In this document: positions 1 through 12,830 of the stretch, piece by piece
How the letters are laid out: every line of letters begins with the position of its first letter
Numbering within the stretch: the first letter of the stretch is position 1
Assembly (NCBI GenBank): GCA_963978545.1
Contig: OZ021731.1
Coordinates: forward strand, 57,089,242 to 57,153,241
From: Linyphia triangularis
Taxonomy: Eukaryota; Arthropoda; Arachnida; Araneae; Linyphiidae
Length of the DNA: 64,000 nt
Reading direction: 5' to 3'
Program-made: the position numbers and the translations under genes
Notes under the pieces: model-generated
Told to the model about the DNA's origin: nothing
Database searches by the model: none
The model's input: only the letters and a program-made list of their open reading frames with translations

Positions 1-744
1 CGTTCATCAACCTTTTTGGGACCGCATATGGCACCATCCAAATTTGAAAATTTTCGTATATATATATATTTTAAAGTTTCATACATGTTTTTAAAAACTA
101 TGTTGAAAAATAAGTAAAGTCTCGGGCCCTATTACTAGAAACTATCTTTGATGGTGTCTCTGTATAATCATGACTAATAAACTAACATGCATCCAAATTG
201 CTTCTGGACTGAAAGAGTTAAACATGCAAAATTGTATAGATACTTTATTACACTCATATTTTGAAAAATATTCGATTTCGCAGAAATTTTTCAATGTGTT
301 TTTTTCTAACTCTATGGAATTATTGACCACTCCAAACTTTTCTTAACTTTAATCTTGAACTTGATATGCTGTTCTTTAGTGAAAGCGTGGGTTTTCACAG
401 GTTCAACAACGTTCAAGTGCAAAAGCGTTAAACTTCCCACGCAATCCTAGGAAGTGTCGCCCCGATTATTAAGTTATCTGCTTCGGGGTTTATTTATTAC
501 GTGGAAATAATTGCAAAAGGGTATTAAAATTTACTTTCTGGGTTATTTTATTTATAACAAGCAACATTTATGCTTTTCGATTTTGACAACCTAAAGAAAA
601 AAAGCTGAAAGTAAACAGGGTTTTCAATTATAATTTCCTCTCAATCACGGGATACTTATCATTAAAAAATTGAAAGAGAATTGTAATTTAAAATTGAGGT
701 AGGTTTCGAAATTCTCAATGTAAAAATAAAGCAGAGGTGTGAAA
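1..744. other. Non-coding AT-rich sequence
   Basis: No exon, RNA gene or recognisable repeat seen. ORFs are short and of skewed composition. Confidence 0.6.
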
Positions 745-1410
745 CATCGCACAACTTTCAATTACACTATAACACTGGTCACTATTTAAATTTGACGTGA
801 ATTGGTGTTGTTTACCATTTTCAAATTTTCGGTCATAAAAAAAATTGTCAGTTTAACGATATATTTGGTAATAAATTTTAGATTGCCCCCCCCCCCCCCC
901 CTAAAAAAAACAACAACACACAAAACACTCCAAATTGGCGAATTTGGCGTTATACTTTTAGATAATTTTTTCATTGTCCTTGCTTGTAAGTGAAACATAG
1001 GAGAAATGGTCGTTGATGGGCAATGCTCAGTGGAAGAGAACTCTGTTAAAGGTATTCGTTTTTCAACTTTTTATACCTTTCTCGCATTTCTACCACAATG
1101 ATTTTAATCGAAATCATCCGAGTTGTTTTTTAGCAATTTCTGAAAAATTTAATTCTTTCAATGGCAGCTACCTTATGCGCATACGTAATTCTGACGGAAA
1201 ACTTTTAGATACCATTGCCACCACTAACTTGTATGCAAAATTGAACGTCGTAGGTAAATCAGTTCGGGAGTTATACTGACCACAGACACACGGACTTGCA
1301 GACTTTTTTTCTAGACCACTTTTTTGAAATCAGTACGTTCCAAAATGTGAAGAAAAAAAATTCAAGTGTTCTTTTAACCTAACGTAATGCAAGTATTGCA
1401 TTACGTTTTG
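745..1410. repeat. Dispersed repeat family A, copy 1
   Basis: This shares a series of words with 6590-6995: TTCAATGGCAGCTACCTTAT followed by GCGCAT, GTTTTTTAGCAA, GCCACCA, GGGAGTTAT, CAGACGCACAGAC-like sequence and an ACTT(T)CTAG/ACTACC segment. A 16-bp C run (886-901) lies in its left part. At 1381-1407 it carries a perfect 12-bp inverted repeat (AACGTAATGCAA, 3-base loop, TTGCATTACGTT). The element type is unknown; it has no ORF longer than 90 codons. Confidence 0.7.
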
Positions 1411-4400
1411 TTAACATTGGTTAAGTAAAAAGGGAAGAAAGTGTTAATTAGCATTGTGTTACAACTACTAAAGTAAGATTCTTTATTATTTCCTCTTTAG
1501 TTTCTTTACTTTTATATGATACTCTCAGCTGTTGATTGATAGTTTTCCTACTGGTGGATAACGAAATTGAGTTACTTTATTGAAAAACCTTAAAATTATT
1601 AATTTTTTTTCCGGATATATATTTAAACACAAGATGGTCGTTTATGTCAGTAGCAATTGAATATTGCAGCAATGAAATCGAGGCATTCGAAAATTATTCC
1701 AAGTCGAAACTCTTCAGCTAAATAATCACGTAAATAAAGCTGCTGATTGTTATCTTTGCTTACGATAAATTTACTGAAGTCCAGGTTATAGTGTGTATTG
1801 ATTTAACTCTCATGGCCTTAACTTGCCTCATAGTTGGTGATAAGGCAATGAGTTGTACTATGTCTTATGTACACTTTTTATCTGAAAAACAATCCAACTC
1901 GAGTGTTATGTTATCGTATATGGATTCGTCACGTAAACTTTCTTCGCAATGTAAATTTATCCAAATATCGCCCCTTGTTTAGTTTTAATACGGTTGACTG
2001 GTTGTTGTTAGTAATGCTTGACGAATGAGGCTCGTGACATTTGGACATACTTTGACCTTTTATTTGTCAGTTTGATTTCCTTTTGAATCGGTGGTTATTG
2101 TTGACAACATTCCAGGGATTATAGATGAAGTGACAGCAAATGCAGTTTTTCTCTAGTTGTAGTTGGCTATTGTCAGCATCAATCTGTCATGCAATTTTTT
2201 TCTGAAAATAAATTCAATTGAAAATTTTCTGAATAGCGCAACATTTGCTTGGTATGATTAAAAAAAAAAAAAAAAAAAAAAAAAAATGAATTATGAGCTT
2301 TTAAAGTGAATTTTTGGGGACGTTGTACCGGTCTGTGGCATTCTGAAAAATCGTCCTTTGTTGATGACCATTGGCAGATTGTTCCTCTCGTATTGTTATC
2401 ATGTCAAAAATTACGTAAATTATGTTGTGGTGACGACGACTAATTGATATTAATTGATTGGTCTCTAATAGATCCATATATTTAAGTATGAATTTCTGAA
2501 AATTTTAAAATGTTCTTTCACAGTATGTTCAAACAATACAATAAAAAAACAGCATGAAATATATTGTATGAGGCAATTACAACCTCGTTTTTGGGTGCAA
2601 ATACATGGTGCTCAAAGACTAGTTGGGTAATGGCGTCTCAGTGGAACTCTGTAAAGCTAAATAATTACTTATAATAAACTTTTTTATGCATGCATGATAG
2701 GCATAAATTAATCGGGTAAAAAGAATGGTAACTATACGTAGTTATATAGTATTATACAGTTTCAATGAAATACCATTACGCCACCTTGTTTATGTCCATC
2801 TTGTATAATAACATGAAGTAAAATGGACAACATCTTTCAATGAATAGTAGCCGAAGAAGAAATCCATGTACTTTGAAATCTATATTAGCCTTTAACCATA
2901 GCTTTAAGTTCAGTCACTTAAAGAAACCGCTAGTCAATACGCGAATTATTAAACAAATGAACAAAGTATTAATGAATTATAATTATCAGTACCTTAGATA
3001 ATTTCACTAAATAGCCTGTTTCTGCTGACCGAAAATAAACACATAGAAAATAATTGTTCTGGTAATCATTCGATGTTACTATTTCTTTTAAAGTGTAACG
3101 TATTTATTGTACTTTAGACCAAATTCAGTGAAGCTAATTCGTGAAGAGGTTAAATCTTCGGTCTTGGACCGAATGTCGACGCGTGTGATTTAGAGTAGGA
3201 TATCCATCCACCTTTTTTTCTTAATTCATATCCGTAATATTTTTATAAACATGCAGCTGTCGTCAGGAGATTGCGGCTGATCGATAAGATCAACCATTGC
3301 ATCTTCCTTTTGAAATCACAAACAGCGATCAAATTTAATGACGCAAGCACCATTTGCGGCGTCATTTATCCTAAATTAAATTAAAAACAATTTTTTTTAA
3401 AGAAGTTTTTCCTGGGAAGGGTACTATTCCGACTTTCTCATCCCTTGAACTTGGAAGGAAATGGAGATTTCCTTGTACACGAGGAAAGCTCTCGTCATCG
3501 TCATCTTGTTATGAACAAAACCGATTCAATGATACAATATGATGATTCAATGTGTAGGTTATCTTTGGGATTTACATGAGATACTCTGGCATATACGGTT
3601 TGAAACACGTATTATTTCTATCTACGTAATGCTGTAAAGCTAGTAGAAACAGAGGTTGAATGCGTGGTTTTAAATTTAATTTTTATTTCTTAAAGTCTGT
3701 GTTGCAACTTTTGCTGATGGTTGTATAAGTTGTTCAGGTTAAATAATACTCCCTCCTGAAGAGTTAAATTAATTTACATTTAAAATTTAAGAGGAAAAAT
3801 GTTTTCAATCGAACTCTTACCAGACAGCGTACGCGAGATCTTTACAACTTTAAGTTTTTGGGAAGAAAGAGTTGATCTTTTGTCCTTTAGTTTATTTTAA
3901 TTGCTCAAGTACCTAGACGAGCTTTGCGTAGGATCCCTTACGCGTTTCTGTTGGATTTTCCCACAGTTTGGAATGATCCTTAAGAGCTTTTACCTTTATA
4001 TGTCTGACTTTATGACTATCAACCTTTAACAGATGCGATTAACAGTGATTCATAGTACATTTCGTGATTGGGGACTTAAAAAGAGGATTTTGTATCGGCA
4101 TGCGCTTCTATACGAACAAAGCTTTTTGTTGTTGGTTTTGTTTAAGAATTTTTTTTTTTTATCCACGGAGAGGGGCATATTAGTTCAAATCGTTCTAGTT
4201 CTAATCCACTTCAACCTATTATGTGACCTGGCTTTTGAATTTGTTACAGAAAATAAATCGCGGTTTTACGTTTTCGAGAGAAAGTCACTGTTCCACTCCA
4301 CTTTATCCCAAATTCTATGGTGCTGCATCCGCTATTTTTAATTGCATAGATAGTTTCATGGTGGCCGCCGAATTCAAGTGGTGCTCATTGAAAATAATTA

Positions 4401-6589
4401 AATTTGAACAAATTAAGGGATTTTCACCAAACGATTTCGTTTTTTATCAGACTAATGTAGTTTAGGAAAAATAAAAACTAGTGGTCGGAATACATCTGGC
4501 AATATAGTTGATTAAGAATTGATGAAAAATTTCACCCGGGAAAACAAAACTCAAAACATTTCTTTTGCAACAGCGAAGTTTTAATAAAAAATAACGAATT
4601 AAATTACATGTTTGTTGAATCCGATTGCGTTCCTGGGATGAAAATGATTGTTAGCTAGAATGTCATTCGAAATTTTCTTGACGATACGCCCAGCAATGGT
4701 TTCTTAATTGTTCCAACGCAACCATGGTCGATGGTAATTACTACTTTCAAGCGCATAATATGAATTCCTTTCATTTCACCTTCGAATAAATCCGTTGCCA
4801 CTTCTCAGAACAAAAAATGTTAGTCTACCTTGCTTTAAAGTTGCAATGTGTCGCTAATTCTAGTACCTTAAGAAGATAAGACAAAAATAAGCTGTTCCAA
4901 GTTCTTTTTTGTCAATCCACCTCGATTAACTTCTGTTTAAAGCAAAATTGACGATTTTGTGGAGCATCAACCACCGTTCTCCCTTCTTCGTTTTTGCTCG
5001 TTTTGCAAGATCGCTCAAGCCAGAAGTTACGGTTTGTACGCATTTTCGAGCTGTGGCCAGATTCTAGACGCGAAACTAAGTTAGAAGCAGAGCAAATCGA
5101 ATGCTTTTTTTATTCGTCTTTTATTTTCCGTTTTTCTACTTTCCTGGTTTCTAACTTCCTGGTTAATTGTATCTTTCTCATAAATTCTTTTGAGACTGCT
5201 ACATTCACAACTGTGTGGGAATTTTAACGCTTTCGCCAGACTTTGTTTCGAATTGTTACCTTACTTCTAGTTTCTTTTTTTCTTTGTTTTAATGCGATGT
5301 GACCGATTCAGTGAGAACTTTCTCAGTCTTCATATTTTGCTTCAACATTACTCTTAATGTAATGAGAAGTTCATAACAAGCTTTGTCTGTCAGAGGTCAA
5401 CATACTCAGACGCAAAATGGCTAAACTTATGTTACCATATATCATTAATCTTAATCAGAAGGGATTTTAACTATTAAATGGTGCCAAATTGCACATGATC
5501 GGCATTTGGACCTGATGTACCGTAAGTGTATAGAAGAGGGCTTTTAGTGACTATCACAATACATTTTTTTCTTGTGGGCTATGGAGTTTTTCGATTCTTT
5601 TTTTTTTTTTTTTTTTTGAGATTGTCAAAATTTAAGGTACAGTGGAAAACGCGTATTATCTTTTTTTTTTTAACACACTTTTTTAAATTTTAAACACTTA
5701 AGTTGTGTGCATGCTGCAACTATTTCAATGCAGAAAATTCTTTTTAATAATTAAAGTTGATATACATGTTACCCGTCGACGTACCAGTTAAGATCGCCAG
5801 TCATTAGACACCAGCACTATCACGGTGTAATCGCTTCATTCCTGTCCCATGAAAAGCCAGTTTGTCACATGATCACCTTATTTGCGCTCATTAGATCAAA
5901 CATTTTCTATTTACTGTCGCCATCAACTCCCATCATCCAATCACATTCTCTCCCCCCGTGATCACTAACATGGGGCATTATGCTCACAAAGTGTAAGAGC
6001 AAAGCTGGCAATATGATCATCGTATGACATATGACAGTGACCTTCCATTCCATTCAACTTACCGGCTGGCGTTCCAGGTATTGGCAGCTCAGGTATAAAT
6101 CAGCCTTTAGTATCAGCGGACCAATTCATTGTATAAAGGTTGAGTTTTTACTAGCGCAATTTTTAATTGCCGTTCTATTAAATATGAAGCTATTTTATTT
6201 TCCCCATAGATCTTTGAAAATCTTGTATTTTCCTTACACACACATTAACAAACACATTCCAAGCTACACTGACATTATAAGAAAATGTTTCTGTAACAGT
6301 CATTATCTTATTTGTAGGTGTGGGTTGATGTAGAGAAAAGAGAGAGACAAAAAAAAAAAAAAAAAAAAAAAAAAAATCGACCACTAATCACTTCTTTATT
6401 GACACAAGCCACGAGTCACTTTTCGTTTTTATGGAAAACCTACGCGCTTACGATTGTAGACAGGAGAAAGAAAAGATTTAGTCAATTCAGACGCTATTTT
6501 TTTTCGCCACATCATAAAGTATTACTTTTGATGTCGAGTGGGAAAATTCTTGATTGAAGAAATAAAACTAATATTGAGGAATATGCTAG
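1411..6589. other. Non-coding AT-rich sequence with A/T runs
   Basis: It contains a 27-bp A run (2260-2286), T runs near 5599-5618 and a 28-bp A run (6349-6376). ORFs up to about 100 codons (for example 4033-4341 and 6031-6333) show no conserved motif and are Phe/Leu/Lys-rich. 5,800-6,060 is less AT-rich, with ATGATCA/TGATCAC-type words, and could be regulatory. Nothing firm. Confidence 0.55.
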
Positions 6590-6995
6590 TTTTATTCTTT
6601 CAATTACAATATTGGTCACTGCGTTTAAATTTGATATGGACACAATTTTCCGTTTTTGTTTTCGCACTACTTTAAGCAAAATGTGTCAGTTTGGCGATGT
6701 GCATTACCACAGCGATTTTGATCAAAATCGTTAGAGCTGTTTTTTTAGCAACTGCTGAAATAATAAATTTTTCAATGGCAGCTACCTTATGCGCATGCGC
6801 TATTTTGGCGTAAACCTTAAGGACAGGTCCCATGGCCACCATGAACACGCATGCAAAAGATGAACATCGTTGGTCGTTCGGGAGTTATGCTGATCGCAGG
6901 CAGACGCACAGACATTTTTTCTACTACCTCTTAGGAAGCAGTATGTTCTACCACATGTAGAAGTGCAAAAAATACTTGCATTACATGTAGAGTAA
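6590..6995. repeat. Dispersed repeat family A, copy 2
   Basis: This is the second copy of the family at 745-1410, in the same orientation, with the shared AATGGCAGCTACCTTATGCG core near 6775. It lacks the C run. The corresponding 3' hairpin region here reads ACTTGCATTACATGTAG and is not a perfect palindrome. Confidence 0.7.
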
Positions 6996-7689
6996 TTGGA
7001 AGTAAAAAATAGAAATAGTTATTAGGAAAAAACCAAAATTACTGAAATAGAGAAACAAGTGGAAAGCAAAAACAACTTCCCCGATCTTTTCCAAGAAATA
7101 TTTTGTCTAAATATTTAAAAAAAATCTTTTTATTAATATTTAATTTGTGCGTACCTGACATATTTAGAGCGAGAAAATAATCACATAAAGGTACACTTCA
7201 AACTAGCTGTATTTATATAATTCTGAAAGTGTTCTATTTATTGTAAATAACTGTAATTAATTGTATTTTTAAAAAATATTTTTAAACTCTTCTATTTTCT
7301 CTTTGTAACATGGAAGTTATCAGTTTGAACACGTAAAAGTTTGATTTAGGACACTTTATTGAAAATATGAGCAATACATTTAAAACTCTTGTATAAGTAA
7401 AATAAGCATTTAAATTTGAAACACCTAATCTGACATTTTGGTTAATATTGCATTTTAAATACAGCTGTTTTATAGATATTGCATTTTCATTAAAATATGG
7501 ATACAAATATTAAAAAAACAAAAACAAATTTAGGTCTGTTTCTTAAAACTCGGCCTGTTTAATATTCTAGATTTTATTCAGTGAAATACTCCATAGAAAT
7601 TGGAAAAGGTGTACCACTTGTTTTAAAACTATTAACTCCATTTTACAAATTAAAGGGTATGTAAAAAAATATTTATATTAGTAAAAAAG

Positions 7690-7720
<31 letters not shown>

Positions 7721-10245
7721 ATATTATTATGTCAGAACTTAAAAGTAATAAAATTAACATTTTACGTTACTTCCCAAGTCTACTGGCTGAAACCAGAAAA
7801 ATGAATAAAATTTAGCACACTACATAGAATTGTCTTGGATATTTATTTAATGAATTTTGAAAAATCCGTGTAACATCTATATTTTTAAAATAAACCAAGT
7901 TAAAAACTTAAAAATAGGCAAGAATCTGTAATACTTACCAGTTTAAAAGAAAATTAAATAAAAATAGGCTTCTCGAGCTTTTTGATTTTGAACAAATTAG
8001 TTTTAAGAAAATTCGATTGAGAACATTTTTGAAATTAACACGTGGCGGTACAACAAAATGTTTTCATTAGAGTCTTTCCTATCGAAGTGCATATTGAGTT
8101 TGTTACGGAACACTAGGTGTAAGCACCCACTCGGATTTCGATCAGTTTTTTTTGTCTTGAAACCGTTTAAAAGAGGCGGGAATCGTTTCTCTTTTTCTTA
8201 CACCTTTTGACAACGAACGCGTGTCTTGCATACAATTATCGGTCGTTCTCAGGCCCACGCGTATAGGTGGGATGTCCTCTCGACACATTTTTTTTTTTGA
8301 AATCGTTCCCGTCTGAGTGATGAGAAGTTTAATTTTTTTTCTAGAGCTAAAAGTGGTTTGTTTTGCGTTTGTATGATGACTTTGTAAAACTAAGTTTTTA
8401 GAGTATAATTAAAAGAAATTAACTCATAAAAACAAAGTTTTCCTTTAAATCCTTTGTATGCGTTGACGACATTAAGCGATTTTGAACTATGATTGAGTTT
8501 TCATGATGTTTGACCACCACGAAGACAACCACCAGTTCTGTGCATTGACTAATTTTTTTTTCTTTCTTTTTTTCCCTTCTTCTCAAAACTTAATAGAATG
8601 CATTTACATCGTCAACTGCAAGTTCTATTTCGAGTTAATGACGGTAAGTTTAGTGGATTAATTAGCCATCCCAGATTTTGGCCTCCCAAAGCAAAATCGA
8701 AGTTAAAATTAAGGATTTAAAAATTAAATGAATGGGATTAGAATTTCACTGAACATACTGAGCAGAAATTTTAAAAGAGCTTTCTGCCTTAAACTTTTAA
8801 ATCGCTAATTCTTTCTGCAGATACATAGCATAATTTTAAAAGTTTTTTTAATTTGCATCTATTAGTAATGCCAAATAGGTAATACGTGTAACTCATATGT
8901 ATATTGAAATTTGCAAGAACTAATTGAAATTTTAATTCAATATAAAGCAAGTTGTGGAAATCTTCTGCATGAGGTCTATTGTCCGTTATTTTCTGCGGCT
9001 ATGTCCCAATGTCCATCGATTGGATCGACGAAAGTGTTACAAACTCTTTTTATAAAAAAAATGTGAAACATACATATTGTTGCATTTCTGTTTGAATTAT
9101 TTTATTCATTTTTTTTTTTATTTATTTATTATTATTATTTTTTTTTTTTATTTTTTTATGTATCATAAATTACCTGGTTTATGTTGGGTGATTTTTTTTT
9201 TTTTAAATATTAAAAGAATTAGTTTTTAGAAATTCATTTCTAAAATATTTAAAATAGAAAAAAGTCTTGTTAGGTATTTGGATTTGTGAAATGTACTACA
9301 ACTTCAACTTCACGTGTTCTTTTTTTATCTAAGATTTGAACTATATCGTAACATAATAAACGATCTCTGTTCTATGGTCGTCTAAAAATTATCATATAAC
9401 AAGCACTGAAAGATATCACTTTCCTTTTCAAATAATTTTAGTCTAATTAGAATGTTCAAATCTACGTCTAGCCAAAGAAAACTTTCTTCAGGGGTGGCCT
9501 TCTTCGATTAGGTCTTCATATCAAGTCACCCCCCTTCCCCCTCACCTTTTCGACATTCTATCTCGCCAAACACATTAATGAGGACAGAGCCGGTTTCTAG
9601 ATCGCTTGAAAGTGATAAGTGAACTCCCTAATAAATGCCCACTACTTCCTTATATGTCGCTTTCCTTCGGTAACTGTGAATTCTAAATTGAAATGGACAG
9701 GTTTCAATTTCATTCGATATCATAAAAATGTAAGGTCGCCATTCCCCCCTTCCCCTCCCAATTCTTCTATCGGATTGTATGTGTTGCACGAAAAGCATTC
9801 GTCCATTAAAAAGAAAGTTTCGTAATTAGTTTCCGAGTCCTTAAAATAATTCTCATCATTTAATCAAATAATTACAATCGTCAAAAAATTTAAATTCCAT
9901 TCCTTAACGCGCTTAAGGTTTATGATTTACAGATGGTGTAAGTGTAAAAATCTTCAGCGAATACAGAGGTTTTCGAGTATAACTTTTACAGATTATGATA
10001 GAATTTGATAAAACGAGCAATGGGACATATTACATGTGAAGAAAGAGACATCAGAATGCAGCTTTCTATCCAATTGGTTTAAGAGATTTTAATGTAAATT
10101 AAACAGGAATAAACTTGCCTTGTTATGATAAGCATGCCATTTATTTGAAAATATGAGTGGATGTTAGCTGCGTGGGCCAACGTTGCGGGGACTCGTCCTT
10201 GTGTATTTGTCCTAACTTTTGGCTCTTTGCTTTTAAAAGTTTCAT
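6996..10245. other. Non-coding AT-rich sequence
   Basis: It holds a 27-bp T run (7690-7716) and a T/ATT block (9106-9150). Somewhat GC-richer stretches occur at 8,090-8,290. No coding exon recognised. Confidence 0.55.
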
Positions 10246-10328
10246 TGCTACGCAAGCTTAGGCTTTCTTCGCTCGCTAAAAGATTACTGCTACGTTAAGC
10301 ATAGGCTCGTTTCGTTAGCTGAAAGATT
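10246..10328. repeat. Two-copy tandem repeat of about 41 bp
   Basis: TGCTACGCAAGCTTAGGCTT is followed by TCTTCGCTCGCTAAAAGATT, then a diverged copy: TGCTACGTTAAGCATAGGCT followed by CGTTTCGTTAGCTGAAAGATT. Non-coding, no known family recognised. Confidence 0.75.
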
Positions 10329-12639
10329 CATTTCTAAATAAGTCCTTATTATTAGCTCTTTATTAGTATTCCCCTAATTCTTTTTCCTCCGTTAATACAA
10401 TAATACAAATACACCTCACCCCTTCAAGATTTTGTTTTAGAACTCTTACTCCCCTCCCCTCTCCTCCGATGATAATAGAATTTATGATACAAATGATAAT
10501 AGATTTTTTTTTATATTGTTCAGTCGAGAAAGCACCAAATAACAACGATTTTTCCCCTCGATTTTATTAAAAAAATTAACGAAAAATACTAGTAATTAAA
10601 TGTTAACATTCTGTTTGTGAAAATCAAAATTACGTATGTTTAAAATTTAAGAGCTCTACGCCTAGTGAAAGTAGATTTCTATAGACCCACAGGTAGGCAC
10701 ACAGGCTCTTTTTTTTGTTATTATAAATTTTTATTAAATTGACTGTTTTACAGTTTAAAAGCACTTCTTTACATCAAGTGAAAGAATATGTGAAATCCAT
10801 CGACCCATTTTTCTCCTTTTCATTGGCTAAAGATGCCGATTTCCGGAATAATAATAATAATAATAATAAAAAAATAAAAATAAAAAAAAAATAAAAAAAT
10901 TAGAATAGTCAAAATTCATCGAACCGTTCCGTCTTTAGGCCCGGCTAAAGTTTTTGTCAGAAGTAGAAGAACAAAATTTAGGTGATTTCGGTGATTTTCA
11001 AAGTTTTTTTTTTTTGCCATTTTCCCTTGTGCAATGCTGGCAGTTATGTTGTCACAATTATGTTTTCTCTCTGCATACTTGGGAGAACAAGATAGCAAAA
11101 AAATCAGGGCTCCAACTTTTGTAGGACCTGAGCTGAGAGGAAGCGAACTCTGTTCTGGTCGGTACAATGTACACTTGTAGGTTCTGCTACATTGACTTTG
11201 GGGCTTGCGAACTCTGCCGCGTATTTAGAACTCTGCCGCGCACCAATGTAATGCACCCCCCCCCCCCCCGTAATATATTAAAATGCTCATTTTGACGTGC
11301 GTGAATATGAATATATATATATAACATTGTTATCTTGTAAATCACAATGGTTATTAAACCGATTGGTTGATTCTGTGCCACATGGGGTTCGATTCTTTAT
11401 AAGATGAGACTAATGCAGAAATGCCTTTTCTGATTACTGAACATAGTAAAAGCATCTAATTATTTAGTGAGATTTGCTAAGAGCCTGTCTTTTGTGTGAA
11501 TGTACAATAACATGTTCGCCAGCCAAGTTAATTTTCTTTTCAAATTAATTTTAGTGAATTGCAATATTTTCATCCTTGTTTTTCTAAATGATTGAATATT
11601 GATTATTACATGGACAAAACTGCGGAAATATGCTTTGTTTTGTGCAACCGATTTCGGTTACTTATCGCCTTGTATTTTTTGTTCTGTCAGATAACGAGGT
11701 GATATGCTTCATACAAAACGAAACTCGGTGTAGAGAGGCAATGCCAATCTAAAAATAATCAATCCATGATTTTGTTGCAATTTATTATCATTAAGAGCTT
11801 TCTATTTTGTAAACTATTTCTTATGATTTCGCAATCAATTCGACCCAACTTTGAACACAACTTGTTTTGGTTATGACTCCTTCTACAACTGCGTTTATAT
11901 TACGGCTTTTGTTCATTGTTTAAAGCAATGCATACCGAGGTCAGGACAAAGCCAAGTATTGCCTCACCGTACTTGTCCCCAACGATCAAAGTGGAATTAA
12001 TTATACATATAATTTATTTTTAATAACGTCAATTAGCCGTAACCTGAATTCCAAAGTTTCATTCGATTCTACAAATATACATGAGACCAAAGCACAACGA
12101 TGCGTTGCTTGAACTCTGGCAGACCAACTCGCTCTAATGGCGTCGGCCAGAATAATCATAATAATAACAATAATAATCTGGCATTCCCGCTTCTTTGAAA
12201 CAAAGCAAGACGGGAAAAAAAAAAGTCCGTTGTAGAATCTTTTCATGAGAAGTAATATGCATTATTCTTTTTATTGGTGGTCTTGCCCACTTTCCCTCGA
12301 GAAGAAGAAAGGTGTTGGTTGTTGAGTGTATGTCGGTTTGGCAGACGTTCGTAATCGTCCATGCTTGGTCGGTTTTCTGTTCTTGCCTTTTAGTTTTTAT
12401 GAACGAATGTTGAAAATGTTTTTGGAGTTATCGTTAGTTTTTTTGTCGTCCTGTAGACCTGTTACAATGTTTCTTTACCACAAATAACCAGCCAAAATAT
12501 TGCTTCAAAACTTATGACATTTTTATAAGACATAAAAAGTACTCTATTCAATTTTAACTAAAATGTAATGCCAATTAAATTTGTTTGAATTTCAAAAATA
12601 AAACCTAAATACTGACAGGATTTTCCTGTTCAGTAGGTG
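10329..12639. other. Non-coding, with AAT microsatellite and C run
   Basis: An (AAT)n plus A-rich block lies at about 10847-10900, a 14-bp C run at 11256-11269 and a degenerate ATA/ATC array near 12155-12178. No gene seen. Confidence 0.55.
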
Positions 12640-12830
12640 GTGCCAGGCGCGTAGCCAGGGGGAGGGATATGGGGATATATCCCCTCCCAAAATTTTCTGT
12701 TTGTTATCAAATCACAAAAATCAAAGAATCTTTTGTGTAAAATGGTAAATTGAAATGGTGTTCTTATGATTTGTTGTCTCATAATTTAATATCCCCTCCC
12801 GAAAAAAATCTCATATAATATTGTAAGACA
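12640..12830. repeat. Repeat fragment with GGCGCGTAGCCAGGGGG motif
   Basis: A GGCGCGTAGCCAGGGGG phrase (about 12646-12662) followed by GGGATATATCCCCTCCC, with another ATATCCCCTCCC at about 12791, is a signature I associate with dispersed repeats in many animal genomes. The internal GGGGATAT / ATATCCCC pairing makes a small hairpin. No ORF. Confidence 0.5.

Noticed and set aside
4033..6333. ORFs of about 100 codons (4033-4341, 6031-6333)
   Set aside because: Composition is skewed to Phe, Leu, Lys and Ile as expected from AT-rich DNA, with no motif.
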